From Phycisphaerae bacterium (GTDB lineage: Bacteria; Planctomycetota; Phycisphaerae; UBA1845; UTPLA1), in NCBI GenBank assembly GCA_019636475.1, contig JAHBXN010000014.1:1-64000 (forward strand): a DNA stretch of 64,000 bases, read 5' to 3'. Below, piece by piece: positions 25,344-34,470 of this stretch. Below the pieces are notes generated by a model. The model saw only the letters and a program-made list of their open reading frames with translations, was not told the origin of the DNA and searched no databases. A program made the translations under genes and the position numbers. The number at the start of each line of letters is the position of its first letter. Position 1 is the stretch's first letter.

Positions 25344-26888
25344 ATGAACGAGGCCAGTTCACTCGGCGTGTTCCTGGTGACGACGCATCTTGTCGTCTGC
25401 GCGTTGCTCGCCATCTATGGCGTTCATCGCTACCAGCTTGTCTACCTTTATTACAAGCACCGTCGAAACGCCCCCAGGAAAGCTTCCGGCTTCCAAGTGA
25501 AGCCGTATGTGACCATCCAGTTGCCGATGTTCAACGAGCGGTTTGTGGCGCGACGGGTGATTGAGGCCACCTGTGCGATTCGATACCCGCGCGAGAAACT
25601 GGAGATACAGGTTCTCGACGATTCAACGGATGACACGGTTGATATCGCCCGGGAGACGGTCGAGCGGATGCGAGCGCAGGGTCACGACGTCGTATTGCTG
25701 CATCGCGAGAACCGGCAGGGCTACAAGGCGGGCGCGCTGGAGGAGGGGCTGAAGGTTGCCAAGGGCGAGTTCATCATCATCTTCGATGCGGACTTTGTTC
25801 CGCCGGCTGACATACTGGAGGAGATGATCGACTACTTCGCGGATCCGAAGGTGGGCATGGTCCAGGCCCGGTGGGAGCACATCAATCGCGACTCATCGCT
25901 GCTGACCAAGGCGCAGGCCGTCCTGCTGGATGGGCACTTCGTGATTGAACATACGGCTCGAAATCGTTCCGGCCGATTCATGAGCTTCAACGGGACCGCG
26001 GGGGGCTGGCGCAAATCCTGCATCGTCGATGCGGGCGGCTGGCAGCATGACACGCTGACAGAGGACCTTGATCTGTCGTATCGCGCGCAGATGAAAGGCT
26101 GGGAATTCGTCTATCTTCCGCATGTGACCAGTCCGGCCGAACTTCCGCCTGAAGTGAACGCGTTCAAGAGCCAGCAGCACCGCTGGGCCAAAGGCGGGGC
26201 GCAGACCTGTCGAAAACTGCTGCCTGTGATTCTGCGGTCGCGACTTCCGTGGCGCATCAAGCTGGAGGCATTCTTTCATCTTACGAGCTGCGTAAGCTAC
26301 TTCCTGATCATGATGTTGACGCTCCTGCTGTTCCCCGCGCTGTACTTCAAGAATGCGTTGTTTGAGGACAGCCCGTGGATGCGGTTTGCGATGGATATGT
26401 CCCTGGTGTTGCTCGCAACCTTCTCTGCAAGCAGCTTTTATGTTGCGTCGCAGCGAGAGATCTTTCGATCGTGGGGCGAGAGCTTGAAGTATCTGCCTTT
26501 TCTCATGGCAGTGGGCGTGGGAATTTCGGTAAATAATGCGCGGGCGGCAATCGAAGGCTTCTTCGGCGGGCAGTCGGAGTTCGTGCGGACGCCAAAATTC
26601 GGCGTCGCCACAGCGACGGACGAGCGGTGGAAGCGATCAGCCGGCACAAATAAGCTTGACGCGAAGCGGATTCAGATGTGGGTTGAGGCGACGATGGCAA
26701 TCTACATGATGGTTTGCGTCGCGTACACGATCTACATGAAGATGTGGGTCGGACTGTTTTTCATGTGCTTGTTCATGGTCGGTTTCGCGTATGTCGCGGG
26801 CCTGACGGTCATGAGCCGCTATCAGTCAGCCAAAGCGGCCGCTGAGCCGGACGATGATCCGCGTGATGCGCAGATTGTGCGCTTGTAG
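25344..26888 (+). CDS. family 2 processive glycosyltransferase, CslA/cellulose-synthase-like, membrane-bound
   Basis: A 514-residue polymerising glycosyltransferase. One membrane helix is near residues 10-30. The catalytic domain then shows LDDST (D92/D93), DAD (D148/D150), TEDLD (239-243, catalytic base) and the Q-Q-H-R-W motif at 277-281 that binds the growing chain. Four or more membrane helices follow (about 308-330, 350-372, 390-410, 430-490), forming the export channel. There is no PilZ domain, so c-di-GMP control through the protein itself is not indicated. The pattern matches bacterial CslA/mannan-type synthases that add UDP- or GDP-sugars at the cytoplasmic face and extrude the polysaccharide. 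The product cannot be told. The 20-bp palindrome upstream is a likely control site. Confidence 0.88.
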   Translation: MNEASSLGVFLVTTHLVVCALLAIYGVHRYQLVYLYYKHRRNAPRKASGFQVKPYVTIQLPMFNERFVARRVIEATCAIRYPREKLEIQVLDDSTDDTVDIARETVERMRAQGHDVVLLHRENRQGYKAGALEEGLKVAKGEFIIIFDADFVPPADILEEMIDYFADPKVGMVQARWEHINRDSSLLTKAQAVLLDGHFVIEHTARNRSGRFMSFNGTAGGWRKSCIVDAGGWQHDTLTEDLDLSYRAQMKGWEFVYLPHVTSPAELPPEVNAFKSQQHRWAKGGAQTCRKLLPVILRSRLPWRIKLEAFFHLTSCVSYFLIMMLTLLLFPALYFKNALFEDSPWMRFAMDMSLVLLATFSASSFYVASQREIFRSWGESLKYLPFLMAVGVGISVNNARAAIEGFFGGQSEFVRTPKFGVATATDERWKRSAGTNKLDAKRIQMWVEATMAIYMMVCVAYTIYMKMWVGLFFMCLFMVGFAYVAGLTVMSRYQSAKAAAEPDDDPRDAQIVRL

Positions 26889-27112
26889 CCATTTCGGGGA
26901 TCGCTGATCGCCGATCCATCGCTTTTCATTCATCCTGAATTCAATATGAGCGTGCGGGGGAGCGGGCTGATTCTTCGGGCCGGCGTGACGGGGCCAGTGT
27001 CGCTTCGAGTTCGCGCGTCCTGGCGTCGGATTCGGCTGCTGGTTGTGGACGGGCGGGCCGAAGGTATACTCTCGACGGGAAAATGTGGATCGCCGCTTCG
27101 GAGTTCGTCGCC

Positions 27113-28042
27113 ATGTATCGCTCGCCAGCACGCGGATTAACGCGGGTCGCGCTCACCGGGGTCGTTTTCTCGACGCTCTGCCTGATGGCTGGCGCGGGCT
27201 GCCAGGCTCCGGCGAAGCAGGAGGAAATGGGCAAGATCACGCAAATCGGAACGACGCGGGCCGATTTGTTCGGGATTCCGGCGGAATATCGATCGCTTCA
27301 TGCCAGACTTGAAAATCAGCTTGAAGGTCCTGTGATGTTCGCGTCGCAGCCCGATGGGGTCGCGATCGGCGATCAACTTCGGCAGGAACTGATCCAGTAC
27401 GGCATTCTGTCGGCGGCGGAATATGCGTCGATTCGCGACCTGAGCCAACTGAAGCCGATCGCGCAGGCGACGAACTCACTGGGCAAGACAAGTCGCAAGG
27501 CGTACATCGTCATTCGCGCGGAGTCGCATCTCAAGTCGATTGATGACTGCAAAGGGAAGCGATTCGCCTTTGGTGTATACAAGGATCTCTTGACGGATGT
27601 CGCCGCGAAGGCGGCGCTTGAGAATGCCGGCGTGGCGTTGAAGGATTTGTTGCCGGAACTGCTGACCCCGCCGCCCTTGGGGTTGGAGGGGCGTCTGTAC
27701 CTCGGCAAAGATGTCGCGAAAACGATCACGAATGATCCAACAGTGAATGCGGGCGTCGTCGATGAAATCGAGTATGCAGGCCTGAAGGACACAGGCGGGA
27801 GCTTTCTTCTTGGCCCGTCCAAGGACCAGTTGACAATCGTCGGTCAGACGGTCGAAGTCCCGGAGCTGTTGATTGTTGCCGGGCCGGCCGCGAATCCGAG
27901 ACTGACGGAGAAGCTGCGGCGATATCTGATCGAGGAAGTGAAGGATGATTCTCGAATCTGCAAGGATCTCGGGATCAAGGGGTTTGCGGAGCCGAATTTG
28001 AGCACTTACGAGGCGATCCGCCCGCTTGTCCAGTCGAATTGA
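27113..28042 (+). CDS. PhnD-type periplasmic substrate-binding lipoprotein
   Basis: A 309-residue exported binding protein of the phosphate/phosphite/phosphonate (PhnD) superfamily. The lipobox LMAGAGC gives acylation at C30. The mature protein shows the two-lobe pattern with SIDDCKGKRFAFG in the middle, as in PhnD relatives, and KLRRYLIEEV near the end. The ATG at 27113 has GGAG 11 bases upstream and yields a normal signal peptide. An in-frame ATG at 27083 follows TATACT (27065-27070) but would add an atypical head. No permease or ATPase is adjacent; BioY follows 74 bases later. Ligand unknown. Confidence 0.82.
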   Translation: MYRSPARGLTRVALTGVVFSTLCLMAGAGCQAPAKQEEMGKITQIGTTRADLFGIPAEYRSLHARLENQLEGPVMFASQPDGVAIGDQLRQELIQYGILSAAEYASIRDLSQLKPIAQATNSLGKTSRKAYIVIRAESHLKSIDDCKGKRFAFGVYKDLLTDVAAKAALENAGVALKDLLPELLTPPPLGLEGRLYLGKDVAKTITNDPTVNAGVVDEIEYAGLKDTGGSFLLGPSKDQLTIVGQTVEVPELLIVAGPAANPRLTEKLRRYLIEEVKDDSRICKDLGIKGFAEPNLSTYEAIRPLVQSN

Positions 28043-28116
28043 GAGTTATATCCAGTGGGCAGGTTCCGGCCCGTGAGCCACTGCCTTATTGTTGCTCCAA
28101 GGAGTGAACGAAATAC

Positions 28117-28677
28117 ATGTTGACTGCAAACAGCTCGGTTGTTGGTGCGCCATCCATCCGGATCCGCATTGCGAAGGAAGCGGGACTTGTGCTCGCGGCG
28201 AGTCTGCTGATCGCCGTGTGCGCGTGGATTCAGGTTTCTGGTCCGGTGCCGTTCACGATGCAGACCTTTGCGGTGATGCTGATCGCGGGCTCGCTTGGTG
28301 GGACGCGGGCGGTCGCGGCGGTTGGCGTATACCTGATCGAGGGAGCGGCCGGCCTTCCTGTGTTCGCGAATGGGACCGCGGGCCCGGCGTATTTTGCGAC
28401 GGCAACCGGCGGGTATCTCATCGGCTTTCTGCTTTCAGCGGGGCTTGTCGGCCTGACGGTGGAGCGCATGAGGCTGCATGGCGTCACTTCGCTGACGACG
28501 GCCTTCCTTGTGGGGCATGTTGTTATTCTGGCATCGGGATTTGCCTGGCTGTCGTTCTGGGTGGGAATTGAGTCGGCGTTGTCGCTCGGCGTCGTTCCAT
28601 TTCTGGTCACCAGTGTCCTGAAGAGCGCGATGGCGGCCTACGGCGTTACGATATGGCGGCGGTCAACCTCGAAGTGA
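28117..28677 (+). CDS. bioY: biotin transporter BioY (S component)
   Basis: A 186-residue integral membrane protein with about six helices, the substrate-binding component of biotin uptake, working alone or with an ECF energy-coupling module. Family landmarks are VPFTMQTFAVMLIAG, EGAAGLPVFANG and GGYLIGF. AAGGAG lies upstream of the ATG. No EcfA or EcfT genes are here. I found no BirA-like operator. The last 25 bases overlap the next gene in another frame. Confidence 0.93.
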   Translation: MLTANSSVVGAPSIRIRIAKEAGLVLAASLLIAVCAWIQVSGPVPFTMQTFAVMLIAGSLGGTRAVAAVGVYLIEGAAGLPVFANGTAGPAYFATATGGYLIGFLLSAGLVGLTVERMRLHGVTSLTTAFLVGHVVILASGFAWLSFWVGIESALSLGVVPFLVTSVLKSAMAAYGVTIWRRSTSK

Positions 28678-29228
28678 AGTCCGGTGGATCGCGCGAGGCT
28701 TTCGCGGCCGGTGAGGACGAGCTGCGCCTTCGGCGGCGGACGTGTGCTGTTCTGGTACCGGCCTGTTTCCTGTCGGCGCTCCAGATCGGATGTCAGAATT
28801 CCTATCGGGTTGAGGTGGACCTCTCAAATCCAGAGCCGCGGTTTCTGATGCACGAAGTGACCTGGGGTTGGCCGGCGAGATGGCCGCGGGTCAATGCGCT
28901 GGCAATCGGGGCGGACGATGAATCGCTCTGGGAGATTGAGGCGGTCGAGAAATCGGGTGTCCAGGCGAAGCACCTCGCCATTGTCTATGGTCAAACGCCG
29001 GCGGGGTTTGTTCAGAATTACCCGCCACGGGACGCCAGACCCCGGAAACTGACGCAGGGCCGTACCTATTTTGTGGGGGCGACCGGGCCGAATAACGAGA
29101 TCTTCCGGACGATTTTCGCACTTCCGGTGGGCCCGATGGGTCGCCCGGTTGAGGGGGAATTCGCTCCGGACCGCAAGCGGATGGACGAGCCACCAGGTTC
29201 GAAGGATCCGCCAAAGCCTGCCGGTTGA
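28653..29228 (+). CDS. hypothetical lipoprotein
   Basis: A 191-residue protein of unknown function. A hydrophobic stretch at about 31-46 ends in the lipobox LQIGC (C47). The N-terminal region before it is long and charged, so the true start may be further in, but no other start codon with a ribosome-binding site is obvious. The mature part contains a short beta-rich domain (LWEIEAVEKSG, RTYFVGATGPNNEIFRT) and a disordered Pro/Lys tail. It overlaps bioY by 25 bases on the same strand, suggesting co-transcription. Confidence 0.65.
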   Translation: MAAVNLEVKSGGSREAFAAGEDELRLRRRTCAVLVPACFLSALQIGCQNSYRVEVDLSNPEPRFLMHEVTWGWPARWPRVNALAIGADDESLWEIEAVEKSGVQAKHLAIVYGQTPAGFVQNYPPRDARPRKLTQGRTYFVGATGPNNEIFRTIFALPVGPMGRPVEGEFAPDRKRMDEPPGSKDPPKPAG

Positions 29229-29399
29229 CTGGCATCATCTGCGCGTCTTCCCGCCTTATTGCGGCTCCGAGCGCCGCTAATTCCCTAATTTCAAGAAATT
29301 ACCCACGAACCATCGATTCGATTGTGCGTGCGCGGGCTCATGCCTCGCGGCCGTCGGCGCTTGGCGCCTCGGCTGTCGGGGCTGGGTTGTTGTGCACGA

Positions 29400-29418
29400 G
29401 CGACGTTGGAAACGTCGC
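29400..29418 (+). promoter_or_regulatory. GGA-loop hairpin upstream of flgF, candidate CsrA site
   Basis: GCGACGTT and AACGTCGC make an 8-bp perfect stem whose 3-base loop is GGA. The flgF ribosome-binding region GGATGGATG (29429-29437) has two more GGA triplets, the first about 21 bases from the loop. CsrA dimers are known to bridge a GGA hairpin and a second GGA at the Shine-Dalgarno. Confidence 0.5.
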
Positions 29419-29441
29419 GTTCGCCGTCGGATGGATGAATC

Positions 29442-30200
29442 ATGGTAAACGGACTCTGGCTATCCGCAGATGGGCTGATCGCGCAGCAGTATCGTCAGGA
29501 TGTGATCGCGAACAACCTGGCGAATGTTGACACGGCCGGGTTCAAGCCGGATCGGGTTGCGTTCGCGGAGCGGTTGAACGAGGCCGTTCTGCGTGGGGCG
29601 GTCGGCGAGTCGAATCCGACATTCTCGCGCAGCTCGGGCGGTCTGTTCAGCGATCCCGCCTATACCGATTTCGCACAGGGCCGGCTTCTGCCCACGAACA
29701 ATAAGCTGGATCTCGCGCTGGTCGGGGAGGGTTTCTTCGCGGTTCAGACGGGCGACGGGACGTTCTACACGCGCGACGGCCGCTTCACGGCGGACGTGCA
29801 GGGAACCATTCGGCACACGGCGTCGGGCGGCGCGGTGCTCAGTGCGCAGGGACTTCCGCTGCGGATCGATGCGGATTCACGCGATCCGGTGCATATCGAT
29901 TCGACGGGCCGAATGCGTCAGGGTGACAACGTCATCGGCGATGTCGGGATCGTTGATTTTGAGGATCGCCGGTCATTGGACAAGACGGGTGAGAACCTGT
30001 TCAGCGGTGACCGCGCGGTGGCACGAGAGGGACGGGGCGATGTTCGGCAGGGATACGTCGAGGCATCGGGCGTCGATCCGAGTTCGACGCTGGTTGAGAT
30101 GATCGCGGCGACGCGGGCCTACGAGATGGGCGCGTCGCTGATTTCATTACAGAACGAGACGCTTGGCCGGGCGGTGAATGATGTCGGTCGGATTGGATAG
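29442..30200 (+). CDS. flgF: flagellar basal-body rod protein FlgF
   Basis: A 252-residue proximal/distal-rod protein of the flagellar basal body, exported by the flagellar type III system. The N-terminal signature IANNLANVDTAGFK is typical of the FlgB/C/F/G family. The C-terminal helix segment VEMIAATRAYEMGASLI matches the rod/hook family ending that folds back on the N-terminus. It is closest to FlgF by length and by lying directly before flgG. It is the first gene of a 12-gene plus-strand flagellar block, and a GGA-loop hairpin lies in its leader. Confidence 0.9.
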   Translation: MVNGLWLSADGLIAQQYRQDVIANNLANVDTAGFKPDRVAFAERLNEAVLRGAVGESNPTFSRSSGGLFSDPAYTDFAQGRLLPTNNKLDLALVGEGFFAVQTGDGTFYTRDGRFTADVQGTIRHTASGGAVLSAQGLPLRIDADSRDPVHIDSTGRMRQGDNVIGDVGIVDFEDRRSLDKTGENLFSGDRAVAREGRGDVRQGYVEASGVDPSSTLVEMIAATRAYEMGASLISLQNETLGRAVNDVGRIG

Positions 30201-30253
30201 TCGGCGTTGAGCCGTGACGGTTTGCGGCCACTTGGGCAGTCAGGGACGAGCGA

Positions 30254-31060
30254 ATGTCGATTCAGGCGATGTACACATCCGCGACGGGTTTGAAGGCGAT
30301 GGACTCCAAGCTGGAGGTCATCGCGAACAATCTTGCGAACATCGATACGGTGGCGTTCAAGCGGTCGCGGACGAACTTTGAAGACCTGCTGTACCTGTCG
30401 GTGGAGCAGCCCGGGTTACGAAACGGTCTGGATGATCCGCTGCCTTTGGGCAAGCAGGTCGGCATCGGCGTGAATCTGTCCAGCACGCAGCAGGATTTTC
30501 AGCAGGGCTCGGTGAATCAGACCGAGCAGCCCCTGGACATTCTGATTGAGGGCGACGGGTTCTTTCAGGTGAATGCGTTCATCGAGGGGCAGGAGCAGAC
30601 CGTCTATACGCGTGCCGGGAATTTCACGTTGAATGCGAACGGCGACGTGGTTCTGGGCAATTCGCTTGGAGCGCGGTTGGAGCCGTCGATCAACGTGCCG
30701 CAGGAGGCCACGACGATTCGCATCAGTCAGAACGGTTTGGTGTCGGTGATGGTGACGGGTGCGACGGAGTTTCAGGATGTGGGGCAGATCGAGATGGCGC
30801 GGTTCATCAATCCGGCCGGTCTTCGACAACTGGGCGACAACCTGTATCGCAACACGGATGCGTCGGGCCCGCCGATCCTGGCGAATCCCGGCGCGGATGG
30901 CATCGGGATTCTGCATCAGGGAAACCTTGAACTTTCGAACGTGGATCCGGCGCGCGAGCTGATTGAACTGATTCGAACGCAGCGAGCGTTTGAGCTGAAC
31001 TCGCAATCGATCCAGACGGCGGATCAGACGCTGCAGGTGGTGAATCAGTTGAGGCGGTGA
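30254..31060 (+). CDS. flgG: flagellar basal-body distal rod protein FlgG
   Basis: A 268-residue distal-rod subunit, which runs through the L and P rings. MYTSATGLKAMDSKLEVIANNLANIDTVAFKRSR at the N-terminus includes the standard rod signature, and NLELSNVDPARELIELIRTQRAFELNSQSIQTADQ at the C-terminus is a textbook FlgG ending (quoted by parts: NLELSNVDP, RAFELNSQSI). Length matches E. coli FlgG (260). It follows flgF by 53 bases with AGGGA upstream. Confidence 0.96.
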   Translation: MSIQAMYTSATGLKAMDSKLEVIANNLANIDTVAFKRSRTNFEDLLYLSVEQPGLRNGLDDPLPLGKQVGIGVNLSSTQQDFQQGSVNQTEQPLDILIEGDGFFQVNAFIEGQEQTVYTRAGNFTLNANGDVVLGNSLGARLEPSINVPQEATTIRISQNGLVSVMVTGATEFQDVGQIEMARFINPAGLRQLGDNLYRNTDASGPPILANPGADGIGILHQGNLELSNVDPARELIELIRTQRAFELNSQSIQTADQTLQVVNQLRR

Positions 31061-31102
31061 TGAGAGGTCGGCGCTTCGGGGCTTAGAGAAGCTAGGCGGC
31101 AG

Positions 31103-32431
31103 ATGAAAGCACGGGATCAAATGAGTCATCACGCAACATTCCGGTCAACCAGGCAATCCGCGCCGCGAACGATCGGCGCGGTGCTTTCTATCGCGACAGT
31201 CTGCGTGCTGATCTGCACGCAGGTAGTGGAGGCGGGGCGGATCCGGATCTGGCCCACGGCCGTGGTATCGAGCAGAGAGGTGCAGTTGCGCGACGTGGCG
31301 GAGCTGATCGGATTTGACGCGGACGCGATGGTGCGTCTGGAGAGTGTCGGCATTTCGGAGTTTCCGTCGGTCGGCGGCGAGTCGCTTGTGCGGGTGAATG
31401 ATGTGCGAGAGGCGCTGGCGAAATCGGGCGTCAACATGGCGGATGTCGTCGTGTTCGGCGCGTCGCGATGCCGGGTGACGCGCTTTGAGCCGCCGCGGGA
31501 GGCGCGGGCGACCGTTCTGCCGAAACTCGGCAACAACGACAGGGCACCGACACGAAGCAGGCCGGCGCTGCCGAATCACAAACCCATCGGGGCGCGAGGC
31601 GCCAAAGGGGCCCGCGTGGAGACCGCATTGTCGGACGGTGAGTTCGTGACGGATTCTCGCGGTGAGCCGGATGTCGCGGCGGATTCCCTTGAGTCGATCC
31701 TGCGTCGACACATTGTGGCCGGTTTCTCCCACGAAGAGGGTCGGGTCGAAATTCGCTTCAGCCCGACATCGCAGCGCGTGCTGGAGCAATCGGTGGAATC
31801 TGACTGCCGGGTTCGCATTCGCAATCGGGACGGTCGGCGAACAGGCCTGGTCAGCTATGAAGTACGGATTGAGTCCTCGAGCGCCTCGGATGTGGCATCA
31901 TTGTCGCGCGATATCGCGCCGGCGGCGGGAGTTGAAGCCCCGCGGGGTGATCGCGGCGACGAAGGCGCGAAGGCGTCGCGGGAGCTGCTGGTTTCGGCTG
32001 AGGTGATTCTGCTCAAGGCGGTCGTGGTGGCACGCGGGCCGATCAATCAGGGGCAGACGATCACGGTTCGCGACGTGAAGCTTGAAGAACGGCGTTTCGA
32101 TGGAATTGAGCAGATCGGGCTGACGGATGTTGCAGCTGTGGCGGGGCAGCAGAGCCGGCGGTTCATTCGACAGGGCGAGATGCTTGATGCGCGGGCGGTG
32201 GAGTCGAAGCCGGTCATTCGCCGCGGCGAAGTGGTGAAGATCATCATCAGTGGCGGGGGCGTGGAGATCCGTACATCGGGTCAGGCGCAGGCCTCCGGTG
32301 CGGTGGGTGATGTGATCGCGATCCGTCGAGACGGATCGCGGCGGAAGCAGGATCTGATCGACGCGGTGGTGGTCGGGCCCGGGTTGGTGAGCTATGCAGA
32401 GGCACGGCTGATGGCGAGCCGCGAGGAGTGA
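31103..32431 (+). CDS. flgA: flagella basal body P-ring formation protein FlgA
   Basis: A 442-residue periplasmic chaperone for P-ring assembly. A signal peptide (about 20-45, ending VVEA-GRI) is followed by a long N-terminal region. The C-terminal SAF/ChapFlgA part begins near ILLKAVVVARGPINQGQTI and runs to the end with GEMLDARAVESKPVIRRGE. It is about twice the length of E. coli FlgA because of an extra Arg/Gly-rich N-terminal and middle section with an additional SAF-like fold (REVQLRDVAELIG). It lies between flgG and flgH, the usual place in flagellar operons that assemble rings. Confidence 0.88.
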   Translation: MKARDQMSHHATFRSTRQSAPRTIGAVLSIATVCVLICTQVVEAGRIRIWPTAVVSSREVQLRDVAELIGFDADAMVRLESVGISEFPSVGGESLVRVNDVREALAKSGVNMADVVVFGASRCRVTRFEPPREARATVLPKLGNNDRAPTRSRPALPNHKPIGARGAKGARVETALSDGEFVTDSRGEPDVAADSLESILRRHIVAGFSHEEGRVEIRFSPTSQRVLEQSVESDCRVRIRNRDGRRTGLVSYEVRIESSSASDVASLSRDIAPAAGVEAPRGDRGDEGAKASRELLVSAEVILLKAVVVARGPINQGQTITVRDVKLEERRFDGIEQIGLTDVAAVAGQQSRRFIRQGEMLDARAVESKPVIRRGEVVKIIISGGGVEIRTSGQAQASGAVGDVIAIRRDGSRRKQDLIDAVVVGPGLVSYAEARLMASREE

Positions 32432-32436
32432 GGCCG

Positions 32437-33285
32437 ATGCGCGTGAATGGTCGAATCATGACGGCGTTGTTGATCTGTATCCTGCCGACGGCGGTGGCGC
32501 TGGGACAGAGTTCGTCTTTGTACCGGGCATCGCGATCCAACGTTCTGCTAGGTACGGGCTCGCAAAGCGGCGGTTCAGCCACGTCGCGGCCGGCGACGGG
32601 ATCGACGGCTCCGACGACGGAGTCAAATGATTCTGCGCGGGCGTCCGCGGCAGGCGGCGCAACGAATGCCACGAACGGCGCGCTACGGGTCAGCACCGGG
32701 TCGTCGCCCGCGCCGACGGCGCCCCGGAATCTGGCATTGATTCAGAATTCTCTGACGGCGGTATCGCCGCCCGAGCCGACCCTGGTGAAGGTGAATGATC
32801 TTGTCGGCGTCGTGATCCGGCATCGATTCCGGTCGCAGACCGACTCTCGCATGCAGCAGAAGAACGAGTGGGATGTCCAGTCGAAGCTGGATGCGTGGTT
32901 CCGGATTCATGATCGCAAATGGCAGCAGCAGAACTTCGGGGGTGGCAAGCCGGAGGTGGATTTCCAGCATCAGAACGAGATGAAGAATCAGGGTCGATCC
33001 AATCGGCAGGACATCGTCGAAACGCGGCTGATGGCGAAAGTGATCGACGTGAAGCCGAACGGGAACCTGATCATCGTCGGCGCGGCGCGAATCGGCTACG
33101 GCGATGATAAGCAGGTGCTGATGCTGAGCGGTGAGGTAAACAGCCGGGATATCGGTCCGGATCGCACGATCACGAGCGACAAGATCTATGACCTTGACGC
33201 GGACATCAAGAATGAGGGCACGGTGTCAGATGCGATCAAGCGCGGCTGGCTGAAGGAAGTGCTCGATAAGGTGAAGCCATTCTGA
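32437..33285 (+). CDS. flgH: flagellar L-ring protein FlgH
   Basis: Forms the outer-membrane (L) ring. About 282 residues. A hydrophobic signal (MTALLICILPTAVALG) is followed by a Ser/Thr/Gly/Ala-rich linker (about 25-90). The FlgH core follows with VNDLVGVVIRHR, then NLIIVGAARIGYGDDKQVLMLSGEVNSRDI, and DKIYDLDADIKNEG. No lipobox Cys is present after the signal, unlike E. coli FlgH, which is a lipoprotein. An alternative GTG start at 32428 overlaps the flgA stop; I prefer the ATG at 32437 with GAGGAG upstream. Sequence pieces are quoted in part only. Confidence 0.9.
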   Translation: MRVNGRIMTALLICILPTAVALGQSSSLYRASRSNVLLGTGSQSGGSATSRPATGSTAPTTESNDSARASAAGGATNATNGALRVSTGSSPAPTAPRNLALIQNSLTAVSPPEPTLVKVNDLVGVVIRHRFRSQTDSRMQQKNEWDVQSKLDAWFRIHDRKWQQQNFGGGKPEVDFQHQNEMKNQGRSNRQDIVETRLMAKVIDVKPNGNLIIVGAARIGYGDDKQVLMLSGEVNSRDIGPDRTITSDKIYDLDADIKNEGTVSDAIKRGWLKEVLDKVKPF

Positions 33286-33344
33286 CAAGGGTGGACGAGC
33301 GGATGGTCAGGCCAGGGCAAAGGCACAATGGCATGGAGACGACG

Positions 33345-34466
33345 ATGCGAAATGCACGAAGCGACAACTCGGCCGGGAATGTTCCGGGCGGCGCTCGGCA
33401 GCTGTGCGGGGCCGCGCTCATGTCGATTTGCCTGCTTGTGTTCGCGCCGGTGGTGGAGGCTACTTCGGTCAGCGATGTGTCGCATCTGAAGGGCCGGCGA
33501 GCGAATTCGCTGATGGGATACGGACTGGTCGTCGGGCTGTCCGGCACCGGCGATGGCGGCAAATATGCGGCGTCGATCAGGCAGTTGCAGTCGATGCTGA
33601 ATCGATTCGAGATTCCGGTGACGCAATCCGAGCTTTCGGACACGAAGAACGTGGCGATCGTCTGGGTCGAGGTGAAGTTGCCGGAAAACGGCGTTCGCGA
33701 GGGGGACGCCGTGGATGTCCAGGTGAGCGCGGTCGGCTCGGCGAAGAGTCTTCAAAACGGTCGACTGGTGCCGACGCCGTTGCAGGGTCCGGGCCTGGAT
33801 CGAATCTTCGCATTTGCGCAGGGTCCGGTGCGGGTACTCGATCCGAAGCAGAAGGGCACCGGCGTGATCGCGGGCGGCGCGGTGATGGAGGAAGACGTCA
33901 TCCACTCGTACATCAATGAGCACTGGGAATTCACGCTGGTGCTCGAGGATGTTCATGCGAGTCATGCGCTGGCTGCAGCCATTGCACAGGCGGTGAACGA
34001 GGATCAGTCGGAGATCGGTCAGGTGCGGCAGCTTGCGCGGGCGATCGGCCCGAAGAATGTCGTGGTGGAGATTCCGATTGAGTATCGGGTGAATCCGGCG
34101 GAGTTCATTGGTCGGGTTGAGGGGCTCGAGCTGCTGATGCCGACGAGCGAAGGACGCATCGTCATCAATCGGCGGACGGAAACAATCATCATCGGCGAGG
34201 GCGTCGAAATGGGTCCGGCGGCGATCGTGCACGGGGGAATGACGATTCGCATGACGGTGCCGGAGCCGAAGCCGACGGAGCAGAACCCGCTGATCCGCGA
34301 GGATCGTGCGGCGGGGATGGATACGACGAACACGGGCGGACCCAAGCTGCGCGACCTGGTTGACAAGCTGAATCAACTGAATGTGTCGGCAAAGGACATT
34401 ATCGAGATTGTCGAGAACCTCTACCGCACGGGCAAGATTCGCGGCAAGCTGGTCTATCAGGAGTGA
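33345..34466 (+). CDS. flgI: flagellar P-ring protein FlgI
   Basis: About 373 residues, forming the ring in the peptidoglycan layer. The family core appears as SLMGYGLVVGLSGTGD, ASIRQLQSMLNRF, NVAIVWVEVKLP, DAVDVQVSAVGSAKSLQNG and the terminal VSAKDIIEIVENLYRTGKI. A signal peptide ends near VVEATS. The ATG at 33345 has GGAG upstream; starts at 33291 (GTG), 33303 and 33333 are possible. One reason for the choice is that the signal is then of normal size. Between flgH and the rod-binding protein. Confidence 0.95.
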   Translation: MRNARSDNSAGNVPGGARQLCGAALMSICLLVFAPVVEATSVSDVSHLKGRRANSLMGYGLVVGLSGTGDGGKYAASIRQLQSMLNRFEIPVTQSELSDTKNVAIVWVEVKLPENGVREGDAVDVQVSAVGSAKSLQNGRLVPTPLQGPGLDRIFAFAQGPVRVLDPKQKGTGVIAGGAVMEEDVIHSYINEHWEFTLVLEDVHASHALAAAIAQAVNEDQSEIGQVRQLARAIGPKNVVVEIPIEYRVNPAEFIGRVEGLELLMPTSEGRIVINRRTETIIIGEGVEMGPAAIVHGGMTIRMTVPEPKPTEQNPLIREDRAAGMDTTNTGGPKLRDLVDKLNQLNVSAKDIIEIVENLYRTGKIRGKLVYQE

Positions 34467-34470
34467 CGGT

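Noticed and set aside
28043-28116. possible BirA operator or riboswitch before bioY
   Set aside because: No TTGTAAACC-type inverted repeat and no recognisable riboswitch core; only a 6-bp stem with a long loop.
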